DNA from: Comamonas sp. JUb58 | Lineage (GTDB): Bacteria; Pseudomonadota; Gammaproteobacteria; Burkholderiales; Burkholderiaceae_C | Assembly: GCF_004364775.1 (NCBI RefSeq) | Contig: NZ_SOAL01000021.1 | Span: forward strand, 1-64,000 | Length of the DNA stretch: 64,000 nt | Direction: 5' to 3' | Shown here: positions 26,385 to 34,818 of the stretch, one piece after another | How positions within the stretch are numbered: position 1 is the stretch's first letter | Layout: every line of letters starts with the position of its first letter | Notes under the pieces: generated by a model | Told to the model about the DNA's origin: nothing | The model's input: the letters and a program-made list of their open reading frames with translations, nothing else | Database searches by the model: none | Program-made: the position numbers and the translations under genes

Positions 26385-27407
26385 TTACTTGGCGCTCAAG
26401 TAGGCGTTGGAATAGGTCTTGGCCAGGTCAATGTGCGCGCTCTTCACATTGGGCTTGTAGGCCGACAGCACCTTGAGCACCGTCTCTGGGCCGCCTTCGG
26501 GCATCTTGCCGTCCTTGGTGTACATGGGCAGCGAAGCCTTCAGGGCTGCCACATACAGCTCCTTGTCGTTGCCGTAGTAGTCCTTGGGCATCTTGTCGGC
26601 AATCTCTTCGGCGCTGTGGCTGCTGATGTACTGCATGGTCTTGCCAAAGGCGCGGGCCAGCTTGGCCGCTTGGTCCTTGTGGCTGGCGGCCCATTCGTTG
26701 CGCACATACAGGCTGGCAGCGGGGTACAGGCCGCCCAGTGCGGCCTGGGTGCCCTCTTCGCTGCGCATATCCACCAACACCTTGGCATCGCCGGTCTTGA
26801 GCATTTGCGACACGGTCGGGTCGGTGGTCATGCCGGCCTGGATGCGGTCCTGCTTCATGCCTGCGATGAAGGAGTTGCCAGCGCCCACGGGCAGCAGCGA
26901 GTAATCCTTGCTGGCCACGCCTTCCTTGTCGACCAGGTAGCGGGTCAGGAACTCGGTGGACGAGCCCAGACCTGTGACGCCCAGGGTCTTGCCCTTGGCA
27001 TCGGCCATCGACTTGAAGCCGCCCGCGGCTGCCTTGGTGGACACCAGTTCCACCTCACCGGGCACCTTGCAGAACACCGCAATGGCCTGGATGTCCTTGC
27101 CCTTGGCCTGCAGGTCGATGGTGTGGTCGTAGAAACCCACCACGCCTTGCACGGCACCGGCGATCAGCTGGTTTTCTGCATCCACGCCGGCGGGCTGCGA
27201 TTGCAGCTCGACCTTCAGGCCCTCTTCCTTGAAGTAGCCCAGCGACTCGGCCAGCTTGGCGGGCAGGTAGATGATCTTGTTGATGCCGCCCACCATGATG
27301 GTGACGGTATCGTCTGCCGCCTGGGCAGCCGTGCTGGCCATGCAGCAGACAGCAGCAGCGGCGATGGCTGCCAGGGCATTGCGGCGGGTAGCGTGGAATT
27401 GGGTCAT
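26385..27407 (-). CDS. ABC transporter substrate-binding protein (NMT1/SsuA type)
   Basis: This 340-residue periplasmic receptor has a twin-arginine-like basic start (TRRNALAAIAAAAVCCMAST) and a cleavage region near AAQAAD. The SsuA/NMT1-type fold shows INKIIYLPAKLAESLGYFKEEGLKVEL and GVVGFYDHTIDLQAKGKDIQAIAVF. It is the first gene of the operon and is divergent from a TctD-like response regulator. Ligands of this class include sulfonates, nitrate, thiamine precursors and aromatic acids; the sequence alone does not choose between them. Confidence 0.9.
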   Translation of the reverse strand: MTQFHATRRNALAAIAAAAVCCMASTAAQAADDTVTIMVGGINKIIYLPAKLAESLGYFKEEGLKVELQSQPAGVDAENQLIAGAVQGVVGFYDHTIDLQAKGKDIQAIAVFCKVPGEVELVSTKAAAGGFKSMADAKGKTLGVTGLGSSTEFLTRYLVDKEGVASKDYSLLPVGAGNSFIAGMKQDRIQAGMTTDPTVSQMLKTGDAKVLVDMRSEEGTQAALGGLYPAASLYVRNEWAASHKDQAAKLARAFGKTMQYISSHSAEEIADKMPKDYYGNDKELYVAALKASLPMYTKDGKMPEGGPETVLKVLSAYKPNVKSAHIDLAKTYSNAYLSAK

Positions 27408-27595
27408 GCAGTGTCTCCTTGAAGTTGTGGTCCTGGCATCTGCAGTGGTGGCTCCCCGAGCTGGGCGACCGCATAATGCACCGGATAGGAATAGAGTCTA
27501 GAAACTGCACCCTTTCAGTGCGCTTTCGCTGCACTGCAGCATTTTTAGTGGTTATCCCTGATCTATTTGCGGGCGCCCGGCGCCCCACCCCTCCG

Positions 27596-28276
27596 ATGAA
27601 GATCCTTCTGGTCGAAGACAACTTGGAACTGGCCCAGTCCCTGGCCGAGCTGCTGCGCCAGCATGCTTTTGTGGTGGACCATGTGGACCGTGGCGATGCG
27701 GCCGACCAGCTGCTGAGCCAATCGCACTACGACTTGCTGCTGCTGGACCTGAACCTGCCCCAGCTCAGCGGCAAGGCCCTGCTGCGCCGCCTGCGTGAGC
27801 GGGGTGACAGCCTGCCGGTGATCGTGCTGACGGCCAGCGATTCGCTCGACCAGAAGGTGCTGTGCCTGGAGATTGGTGCCGATGACTACCTGGTCAAACC
27901 GGTGGAGGTGCGCGAGCTGCTGGCCCGCATGCAGGCCATTGCAAGGCGCCAGATGCCCGGGCGCGACAACCATGTGCGCTGCGGCAACCTGCAGCTGGAC
28001 TTGCGCACGCGCCTGTTCAGCGTGGCGGGCGAGGAGCTGGCCCTGCCGCCGCGCGAGCGCAGCGTGCTCGAAGCGCTGATGCTGCAAAACGGCAGCGCCC
28101 TGCCCAAGCAGCGTTTGATGGATGTCATCTACGGCATGGATGAAGAGGCCAGCGCCGATGCGGTAGACCTGTATGTGCACCGCCTGCGCAAGAAGCTGCA
28201 GGCCAGCGACACCACCATCATGACCTTGCGCGGCGTGGGCTACCTGCTCAAGCAAAGACTGGCGGGCGGGGACTGA
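27596..28276 (+). CDS. OmpR-type response regulator, TctD-like
   Basis: This 226-residue regulator has a receiver domain with acidic pocket E7-D8, phospho-acceptor D51 (LLLLDLNLP), T79 and K101. A winged-helix DNA-binding domain follows (about residues 125-222), ending DLYVHRLRKKLQ...LRGVGYLL. It abuts the sensor kinase gene with no gap and is divergent from the ABC receptor. TctD-type regulators usually control carboxylate uptake systems. Here the neighbouring target is an ABC transporter rather than a tripartite one. Confidence 0.92.
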   Translation: MKILLVEDNLELAQSLAELLRQHAFVVDHVDRGDAADQLLSQSHYDLLLLDLNLPQLSGKALLRRLRERGDSLPVIVLTASDSLDQKVLCLEIGADDYLVKPVEVRELLARMQAIARRQMPGRDNHVRCGNLQLDLRTRLFSVAGEELALPPRERSVLEALMLQNGSALPKQRLMDVIYGMDEEASADAVDLYVHRLRKKLQASDTTIMTLRGVGYLLKQRLAGGD

Positions 28277-29764
28277 ATGCTGCACAGCCTGCGCGCACGC
28301 CTGGCCCTGTGGCTGCTGCTGCCGCTGGCGGTGCTGGTGGGCCTGTGCGGCTGGTTTGCCCATGAGCATGCCGAGGACGCGGCCGACTATGTGCAGGACC
28401 ACGACCTGCTGTCATCGGCCAAGATCCTGGCCGACCGCCTGATCTGGGAAGACGGCGATGTGCGCGCCAGCGTGCCACCCTCGGCGCTGAGCCTGTTCAT
28501 GTCGCCCGCGCGCGACCATGTCTACCTGAGCGTGATGGATGCGCAGGGCCAGTTGCTGGCGGGCCAGCAGAATTTTCCGCAGCCGCCACAACTGAAGCTG
28601 AGCGGCAGCGACAACGCCCAGTGGTATGACGCCGTGTGGCAAGGCCAGCCGATCCGCGCCGTCATCACGCGCCGGGCGATGTACGACGTGGACGGCGCGC
28701 GCGAGATCACCATCCTGGTCGGCAAAACCACCCACAGCCGCGACGACATGGTGCAGACCTTGTGGTGGCCGACGATGGAATACCTGCTCTGGGCGCTGGC
28801 CGTGGCCGTGCTGGTGAGCGCCACCGCCCTGACCCTGGAGCTGCGCGCGCTGCTGCGCATGGCGCGCCAGCTGGCCGAGCGCCCGGCCCGGGATCTGGAT
28901 TTTCACCTGGACTCGCGCCAGATCCACCAGGAGCTGCGGCCGCTGACCGACACCGTCAACCAGTTTGCCCGCACCATCCGCGCCCAGGTGGCGCGCCAGC
29001 GCCAGTTCATATCGGATGCGGCGCACCAGCTGCGCACACCGTTGGCCATCCAGGCCCATACGCTGGAGCAGGCGCTGGGCCAGACGCCGGCCGAGCTAGC
29101 GGCCCTGTCGGTCGCGCAACGTTTAGCCGTGTTGCAGCGGCTGCAGCGCAGCAACCAGCAATTGCTGAATGTGGCCAACCAGTTGCTGACCCTGGCGCAG
29201 GCCGAGGCCGGCAGCGCCGCGCATGCCACCCAAACGCCGCAGTGGGTGGACCTGCGCGCCCTCTGCCTGCAGTGCCTCGAAGCCCTGGCGCCGGCGGCCG
29301 ACCTCAAGCAGATCGACCTGGGCTGGGAGGAAAGCGAAGCGCCTGCTGCGGCAGCAGCGGATGCGGCCCAGCGCTCGCCCGATCCGCATGCGTTTGCGCT
29401 GTACACCAGCAGCCGTTTGTTGCCGGAGCTGATTGCCAACCTGGTGGACAACGCCATCCGCTACACCCCCCCGCGAGGCCAGGTCACCCTGGGCCTGGAG
29501 GCCAGCGCCGACAGCCTGCTTTTGTGGGTGCAAGACAATGGCCCGGGCATACCGGCGCAAAGCCGCGACCTGGTGCTGGAGCGCTTTTACCGCCTTGCCA
29601 ATGACACGCCCGGCACCGGCCTGGGGCTGGCGATTGTGCAGGAGGTGGCACGTGCAACCGGCGCCAGCCTGCAACTGGCCGATGCCCAGCAGCGCTATAC
29701 GCCACCCTTTGGCCCAGGCCTGCGCATCAGCGTGCGTTTTGTGCGCGTGGCCGGCCCCGGCTAG
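28277..29764 (+). CDS. sensor histidine kinase, TctE-like
   Basis: This 495-residue membrane kinase has two transmembrane segments (about 10-29 and 165-187) around a periplasmic domain. An H-box with phospho-acceptor H250 (SDAAHQLRTPL) follows, then the ATPase motifs ELIANLVDNAIRYTP (N-box), VQDNGPGIP and GTGLGLAIV. The start codon immediately follows the response regulator stop, so the two genes are coupled. It ends in a 4-bp overlap with the convergent metR gene. The periplasmic sensing domain (about 30-165) is of the TctE N-terminal type. Confidence 0.92.
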   Translation: MLHSLRARLALWLLLPLAVLVGLCGWFAHEHAEDAADYVQDHDLLSSAKILADRLIWEDGDVRASVPPSALSLFMSPARDHVYLSVMDAQGQLLAGQQNFPQPPQLKLSGSDNAQWYDAVWQGQPIRAVITRRAMYDVDGAREITILVGKTTHSRDDMVQTLWWPTMEYLLWALAVAVLVSATALTLELRALLRMARQLAERPARDLDFHLDSRQIHQELRPLTDTVNQFARTIRAQVARQRQFISDAAHQLRTPLAIQAHTLEQALGQTPAELAALSVAQRLAVLQRLQRSNQQLLNVANQLLTLAQAEAGSAAHATQTPQWVDLRALCLQCLEALAPAADLKQIDLGWEESEAPAAAAADAAQRSPDPHAFALYTSSRLLPELIANLVDNAIRYTPPRGQVTLGLEASADSLLLWVQDNGPGIPAQSRDLVLERFYRLANDTPGTGLGLAIVQEVARATGASLQLADAQQRYTPPFGPGLRISVRFVRVAGPG

Positions 29765-30678
29765 GCTTTGTTGGCTGTAGCAGAAGCGGCGGTAGCGCGC
29801 GGCTGGCGCGCCAGATCGATAAAGGCGCGCACATAGTCAATGGCGGTGTCCGATTCGCGGGCACCCAGAAAGATCTGCTTGGCAATGCCGCGCGGGCCCA
29901 GCCGCACCGGCACCACGTCCATCTTGGCGGCGTACTCCTCCACCAACCAGCGCGGCAGCGCGGCCACGCCCCGGCCGCTGGCGACCATCTGCACCATGAT
30001 GTCGGTGGTCTCGATGGCCTTGTGGCGCCGGGGTGTGACGCCCGCGGGCAGCAGGAACTGGTTGTAGATGTCGAGCCGCTCGATATCGACCGGGTAGCTG
30101 ATCAGCACCTCCTGCGTGAGCTGCTGGGGCTTCACATAGGCGGCAGAGGCCAGCGCATGACCCCGGGGCACGACGAGTACCTGCTCATAGTCAAACACCG
30201 GCTCAAACTGCAGCCCGGGTTTGAACAGCGGATCAGGCGTGACCAGCAGGTCGATCTCATAGCCAAACAGCGCGCCAATGCCGCCGAATTGGAATTTCTG
30301 TTTTACATCCACCTCCACATCGGGCCAGGCGGCCAGATAGGGCGAGACGACCTTGAGCAGCCACTGATAGCAGGGGTGGCATTCCATGCCAATGCGCAGC
30401 TCGCCGCGCTCGCCCTGGGCAAACTGGCCCAGGCGCTCCTCGGCCAGGTCCAGCTGTGGCAACACGCGGTTGGCCACCGCCAACAGGTACTGGCCGGCCT
30501 GCGTCAGCCGCAGGCTGCGGCCTTCGCGCAGCCATACATCCGTGCCCAGCTGCTGCTCCAGCTTCTTCATGCTATGGCTCAGGGCCGATTGGGTGAGGTG
30601 GAGCACGCCGGCAGCGGCGGTGAGCGAGCCCTGCTTTTCGACCTGCTGCACGATGCTGAGGTGGATACGTTCAAGCAT
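29761..30678 (-). CDS. metR: LysR-family methionine-biosynthesis regulator MetR
   Basis: This 305-residue LysR protein matches MetR. The DNA-binding helix reads LTAAAGVLHLTQSALSHSMK. The effector domain carries the MetR-specific IGMECHPCYQWLLKVV, VFDYEQVLVVPRGHAL, EVLISYPVDIERLDIYNQFL and MVASGRGVAALPRWLVE. MetR uses homocysteine as co-effector and activates methionine-synthesis genes. It is divergent from the FMN reductase/mesX/mesD genes, with a consensus MetR site between them, and probably also represses itself. Confidence 0.93.
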   Translation of the reverse strand: MLERIHLSIVQQVEKQGSLTAAAGVLHLTQSALSHSMKKLEQQLGTDVWLREGRSLRLTQAGQYLLAVANRVLPQLDLAEERLGQFAQGERGELRIGMECHPCYQWLLKVVSPYLAAWPDVEVDVKQKFQFGGIGALFGYEIDLLVTPDPLFKPGLQFEPVFDYEQVLVVPRGHALASAAYVKPQQLTQEVLISYPVDIERLDIYNQFLLPAGVTPRRHKAIETTDIMVQMVASGRGVAALPRWLVEEYAAKMDVVPVRLGPRGIAKQIFLGARESDTAIDYVRAFIDLARQPRATAASATANKA

Positions 30679-30683
30679 TCAGA

Positions 30684-30696
30684 TGAACCATATTCA
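30684..30696. promoter_or_regulatory. MetR binding site
   Basis: TGAACCATATTCA is an exact match to the MetR consensus TGAA-N5-TTCA. It sits six bases upstream of the metR start and 92 bp upstream of the FMN-reductase start, so it can serve both divergent promoters. Confidence 0.85.
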
Positions 30697-30787
30697 TGGA
30701 TTTATGAGATAAAACCATTTTACTTCATAGACCGATCTCCCTACCATGGGCGCCTATCGATGGTTCACGCCATCCCTGAAAGCCACC

Positions 30788-31369
30788 ATGACCACTCCCC
30801 TCCGCGTCGTCGCCGTCTCCGGCGGCATACAGCGCCCCTCCAAATCTGCAGCACTGGCAGCGCACCTGCTGGACCTGATTGCCGACGAAGTGCCCAGCCA
30901 GCAGACCGTCGTCGAGATGGCGGCGCTTGCACCCCAGTTGGCGGGCGCGGTATGGCGCTCGCAACTGCCCAGCGCAGTGGAGCAGGCACTGCTGGCCGTG
31001 GAACAAGCCGATGTGCTGGTGGTTGCCACTCCGGTGTTTCGCGGTTCCTACACCGGGCTTTTCAAGCACTTCTTTGATTTCATCGACCAGGATGCCCTGA
31101 TCGACAAGCCGGTGCTGCTGGCCGCCACCGGCGGCAGCGAGCGCCATGCGCTGGTGATCGACCACCAGCTGCGGCCGCTGTTCAGCTTTTTCCAGGCCCG
31201 CAGCCTGCCGCTGGGCGTGTATGCCACCGACAAGGATTTTGTGGACCACCGCCTGCACAACCCGGACCTGCTCGCCAGGGCCAGGCTGGCGGTGCAGCGG
31301 GCCAAGCCCTTGCTGGCCTTGGCCACCCCAGCCCCAACGCTGGCAGTACCCGCATTCACGCAAGCCTGA
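30788..31369 (+). CDS. NADPH-dependent FMN reductase (MsuE-like)
   Basis: This 193-residue flavodoxin-fold protein has the FMN-binding loop VSGGIQRPSKSAALA near its start and ATPVFRGSYTGLFKHFFDFID, both typical of the MsuE/SsuE FMN reductase family. It reduces FMN with NADPH to supply a partner flavin-dependent enzyme. It is the first gene downstream of the MetR site and is followed by mesX and mesD. The context suggests it feeds reduced flavin to the oxygen-dependent mesX/mesD step. This is an inference from gene order. Confidence 0.9.
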   Translation: MTTPLRVVAVSGGIQRPSKSAALAAHLLDLIADEVPSQQTVVEMAALAPQLAGAVWRSQLPSAVEQALLAVEQADVLVVATPVFRGSYTGLFKHFFDFIDQDALIDKPVLLAATGGSERHALVIDHQLRPLFSFFQARSLPLGVYATDKDFVDHRLHNPDLLARARLAVQRAKPLLALATPAPTLAVPAFTQA

Positions 31370-31407
31370 ACCTTTACTTTTTTCCTGGGCCAGACGCTCA
31401 GCAGACC

Positions 31408-32394
31408 ATGATGACCACCGAACTCCACTTTCAGCTCAAGCGCCTGCGTTTTGACGAGCACTACCAGCCCGCCGACAGCACGCGCATCACCACCAACTTT
31501 GCCAACCTGGCCCGGGGCCAGAGCCGGCAGCAGAACCTGCGCAACACCTTGCGGATGATCGACAACCGCTTCAACGAGCTGGCCCATTGGGACAACCCGA
31601 GCGCTGACCGCTATGCAGTGGAGCTGGACATCGTCACGGTGGAAATGCAACTGGGCGCGCAGCGCAGCCAGGAGGCCTTTCCGCTGATCGAGATTCTGCA
31701 GACCCATATCCTCGACAAACAGACGGGCCAGCGCACGGCCGGCATTGTGGGCAACAACTTCTCGTCCTATGTGCGCGACTATGACTTCAGCGTGCTGCTG
31801 CCAGCGCACAACCTGGACCGGGCCGGCTTCAGCACCCCGGAGCATTTTGGCGAGCTGCATGGCAAGCTGTTCAAGGCCTTTGCGGGCTCCAGCACCTACC
31901 GCGACAACTTCAGCAAGCCGCCGGTGATCTGCATCAGCGCATCGACCAGCAAGGTCTACCAGCGCACGGGCAACCTGCACCCGGTGCTGGGCATCGAGTA
32001 CCAGCAAAACGAGCTGTCGTCGACCGACCAGTACTTTGCCAAGATGGGCATGCAGGTGCGCTTCTTCATGCCCGCCAACAGCGTTGCGCCGCTGGCCTTC
32101 TACTTCCATGGCGACCTGCTGGGCGACTACAGCAGCCTGGAGCTGATCGCCACCATCAGCACGATGGAGACCTTCCAGAAGATCTACCGCCCGGAAATCT
32201 ACAACGCCAATGCCGCCGCCGGAGCGCGCTACCAGCCGAGCCTGAAGCACGAGGATTACTCGCTGACGCAGATCGTCTACGACCGCGAAGAGCGCAGCCA
32301 GCTGGCCGTCAAGCAAGGCAAGTTTGCCGAAGAGCACTTCATCAAGCCCTATCAAGGTGTTCTGCAAGCCTGGGCGGCCCAGGCCAGCGTTTAA
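31408..32394 (+). CDS. mesX: DUF1852 protein MesX, partner of methionine synthase MesD
   Basis: This 328-residue cytoplasmic protein matches DUF1852. Characteristic stretches are RITTNFANLARG, NLRNTLRMIDNRFNELAHWDN, RYAVELDIVTVEMQ, and HEDYSLTQIVYDREERS. In 2021 work on folate-independent methionine synthases (Price and colleagues), DUF1852 proteins were named MesX and shown to be needed by the MesD synthase, which also requires oxygen. Here it lies between an FMN reductase and mesD under a MetR box, exactly the expected setting. Its biochemical activity remains unknown. Confidence 0.9.
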   Translation: MMTTELHFQLKRLRFDEHYQPADSTRITTNFANLARGQSRQQNLRNTLRMIDNRFNELAHWDNPSADRYAVELDIVTVEMQLGAQRSQEAFPLIEILQTHILDKQTGQRTAGIVGNNFSSYVRDYDFSVLLPAHNLDRAGFSTPEHFGELHGKLFKAFAGSSTYRDNFSKPPVICISASTSKVYQRTGNLHPVLGIEYQQNELSSTDQYFAKMGMQVRFFMPANSVAPLAFYFHGDLLGDYSSLELIATISTMETFQKIYRPEIYNANAAAGARYQPSLKHEDYSLTQIVYDREERSQLAVKQGKFAEEHFIKPYQGVLQAWAAQASV

Positions 32395-32408
32395 GAACCT
32401 GTTCCAAG

Positions 32409-32450
32409 GCCTAGGTGACATCGGCAGCATCCTGCCGATGTCACCTAGGC
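32409..32450. promoter_or_regulatory. perfect 19-bp hairpin between mesX and mesD
   Basis: GCCTAGGTGACATCGGCAG pairs perfectly with its complement across a CATC loop. It starts 15 bp after the mesX stop and ends 77 bp before mesD. No T-run follows, so rather than a simple terminator it may be an attenuator, a processing site, or a stem that stabilises the mesD message. Confidence 0.8.
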
Positions 32451-32527
32451 AACCCCATTCAGCAGCGGCCTGCGCACAATGCCTTGCACGCCAACCTGCC
32501 CCTCATTTTTGAAAAAGGAAATCTTTG

Positions 32528-33553
32528 ATGTTTGAAACCTCCATTGCCGGCAGTCTGCCCAAACCCGCCTGGCTGGCCGAAACCAACAAGCTCTGGCCCC
32601 AGTGGATGGCAGAAGGCGATGCACTGCGCCAGGCCAAGGCCGATGCCACCTTGCTGTGGATCAAGGCCCAGGAAGATGCCGGTCTGGACATCGTCGGCGA
32701 CGGCGAGCAGGCACGCCAGCACTTTGTGCATGGCTTTCTGGAGCAGGTGGAGGGCATCGACTTCGACAACAAGGTGAAGATGGGCATCCGCGACAATCGC
32801 TATGACGCGATGGTGCCGCAGGTGGTGGCGGCCTTGCGCCTCAAGGGCCGCGTGCATGCGTTTGAAGCGCAGCTGGCACGCGCCCACACCAAGAAAAAGC
32901 TCAAGTTCACCCTGCCCGGCCCGATGACCATTGTGGACACCGTGGCGGACCGCTTCTATGGCGACAAGGTGAAGATGGCCATGGCCTTTGCCGAGCTGCT
33001 GAACCAGGAAGCGCTGGCCCTGCAGGCCGATGGCGTGGACATCATCCAGTTTGATGAGCCGGCCTTCAACGTCTACATGAAGGACGCAGCCGACTGGGGC
33101 GTGCAGGCGCTGGAGCGCGCAGCGCAGGGCCTCACCTGCACCACCGCCGTACACATCTGCTACGGCTACGGCATCAAGGCCAATACCGACTGGAAGAGCA
33201 CCCTGGGCGACGAATGGCGCCAGTACGAGACGGTGTTCCCCGCACTCGCGCGCAGCAGCATCGACCAGGTGAGCCTGGAATGCATCCACTCCCATGTGCC
33301 ACCCGACCTGATGAAGCTGCTGGCGGGCAAGGATGTCATGGTCGGTGTGATCGATGTGGCGAGCGACACCATCGAGACGCCCGAGGAAGTGGCCGACACC
33401 ATCGCCCGCGCACTGGAGTTTGTGCCCGCAGACCGCCTCTTCCCTTGCACCAACTGCGGCCTGGCGCCCATGTCGCGCGATGTGGCCTGGGGCAAGCTCA
33501 AGGCACTGGCAGCGGGCACCCAACTGGCCAAGGAGAGGCTGGCTGCTGCTTGA
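32528..33553 (+). CDS. mesD: folate-independent methionine synthase MesD (core-MetE)
   Basis: This 341-residue protein corresponds to the C-terminal catalytic half of cobalamin-independent methionine synthase and lacks the N-terminal folate-binding half. The zinc ligands can be placed: H209 and C211 (HICYG), E251 (ECIHSH) and C310 (CTNCGLAP). Family core motifs KFTLPGPMTIVDTVADRFYG and IIQFDEPAFNVY are present. MesD transfers a methyl group to homocysteine without methyl-folate; its natural methyl donor has not been identified. The linkage to DUF1852, FMN reductase and MetR distinguishes MesD from other core-MetE groups. Confidence 0.92.
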   Translation: MFETSIAGSLPKPAWLAETNKLWPQWMAEGDALRQAKADATLLWIKAQEDAGLDIVGDGEQARQHFVHGFLEQVEGIDFDNKVKMGIRDNRYDAMVPQVVAALRLKGRVHAFEAQLARAHTKKKLKFTLPGPMTIVDTVADRFYGDKVKMAMAFAELLNQEALALQADGVDIIQFDEPAFNVYMKDAADWGVQALERAAQGLTCTTAVHICYGYGIKANTDWKSTLGDEWRQYETVFPALARSSIDQVSLECIHSHVPPDLMKLLAGKDVMVGVIDVASDTIETPEEVADTIARALEFVPADRLFPCTNCGLAPMSRDVAWGKLKALAAGTQLAKERLAAA

Positions 33554-33729
33554 TAAGTGAGTTGCGTCATCCAGCAGTGAATAGTTAATACGGTAGCGTC
33601 CGGCCCCCAATGACGGCTGACGCCTGCCGACCTATTGCTAAAGGAGTACCCATTAGAACTTCGCCCTAGAGCTTACGCTGATGGATACCTATGGGACCTT
33701 TCGGGCTGACACTGCTGGCCTCCCTTATC

Positions 33730-34038
33730 TCATCTCAAATTGGCAACAACAAAAAATGCGGCTAGTGCAGCCGCGATGCCCAAACCCGATAACAAGATCC
33801 AGGCCAGCAACCGAATTAGCTTTCGGGTGCGACGATGTGACACTGATCCATTCAAATCCAATATCTGTCCTGAGCATGACAAGCCCGTTCCCCGAAGACC
33901 AGCATTGAGCCGTACTTTGCCACCTCGAAAGTTGATGGTGGCGCCTTTTCGCCCAACCGACGTACTAATTCCCGACTTGCTCACATTGAGCCAGACGCCG
34001 GGTAAGAGCTTGATCCGCCTTTGAAATCTCCAACGCAT
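33730..34038 (-). CDS. DUF4236-domain membrane protein
   Basis: This 102-residue protein starts at 34038 and carries the DUF4236 pattern RFQRRIKLLPGVWLNVSKSG, ISTSVGRKGATINFR and GLRGTGLSCS. It ends in one transmembrane helix (LIRLLAWILLSGLGIAAALA). DUF4236 proteins are small and of unknown function. It is divergent from the membrane-protein gene that leads the VWA/PP2C/kinase block, and its base composition is lower in GC than the genes on either side of the block. Confidence 0.75.
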   Translation of the reverse strand: MRWRFQRRIKLLPGVWLNVSKSGISTSVGRKGATINFRGGKVRLNAGLRGTGLSCSGQILDLNGSVSHRRTRKLIRLLAWILLSGLGIAAALAAFFVVANLR

Positions 34039-34193
34039 TGCTATCCCTTTCACAGGCGGACTAATCAATGGCCGGTCGGGAATTAGTTCAACTGCTCCTC
34101 CCCCGACTCAATTACCAACCATCACACATTGCACATTTTGCTACATAATCGAAGGTATTTCGATAGGGCTTTTTGCTCAGATTGGGGGACGTG

Positions 34194-34802
34194 GTGGCTC
34201 GGAAAAAGACGGATGACGGTTTTTTGGTGGGCGTCGGGTTGCTTGTAGGAGCCGTACTGTCAATGGCTCCATTCGCATTGTTGTATCTCGGCTGCCGTAC
34301 AGGACCCAGACTGACCACTCACATTGACGACTACGCCCTTACCTCTGATGAGGCTCAGAGATTGCAGCACTTCAGCGCCCGCGCGACTTCATTGCATGCA
34401 ACACACCAAGGATATCTTTCCCAAGGGCTGACGATGACCAAATCCGGCGAGTTCGACCGCCGCTCAAGAGCGGGCAAAATCGCGTATGACGTAAATGCTC
34501 AGCTCAGTGACGCGATTGACGAATGTCAAGATTTGCAGGAGCTTCCGCTTAATCGTCTGTCGTCCGCTATTGGTTTTGTGAAGCTGCGTGACTCAGCTCG
34601 CTTCGCGATTCTTGGCTTCATCGCTTGGTTCATCTATGCCGCAATACATCTACTGAACAAGGACTTCGGATGGATGAGTGCGTACTTCGCATCTTCAGCA
34701 GTCAGTCTCGGCGTATTTGCGGTCGCCTGGATCTGGTTCACCATTTATTACTGGGCCAGCTTCTCCCAGTTACGCAGCCAACTCAAGACCCAATCGACTT
34801 AA
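34194..34802 (+). CDS. small membrane protein heading the TerY-P triad
   Basis: This 202-residue protein (GTG start at 34194 with GGGGG just upstream; further upstream starts are possible) has one N-terminal transmembrane helix (about residues 8-32) and two near the C-terminus (about 143-161 and 167-190). The soluble middle contains charged helices ([19 protein letters not shown]). I recognise no family. It ends 16 bp before the VWA gene and is probably the first gene of the four-gene operon. Confidence 0.65.
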   Translation: MARKKTDDGFLVGVGLLVGAVLSMAPFALLYLGCRTGPRLTTHIDDYALTSDEAQRLQHFSARATSLHATHQGYLSQGLTMTKSGEFDRRSRAGKIAYDVNAQLSDAIDECQDLQELPLNRLSSAIGFVKLRDSARFAILGFIAWFIYAAIHLLNKDFGWMSAYFASSAVSLGVFAVAWIWFTIYYWASFSQLRSQLKTQST

Positions 34803-34818
34803 ATTTCACGGAATAGCA

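Noticed and set aside
33554-33729. Attachment-site repeats marking the left edge of the TerY-P block
   Set aside because: No direct repeat shared with 38387-38477 could be found by eye, and there is no integrase or tRNA gene nearby.
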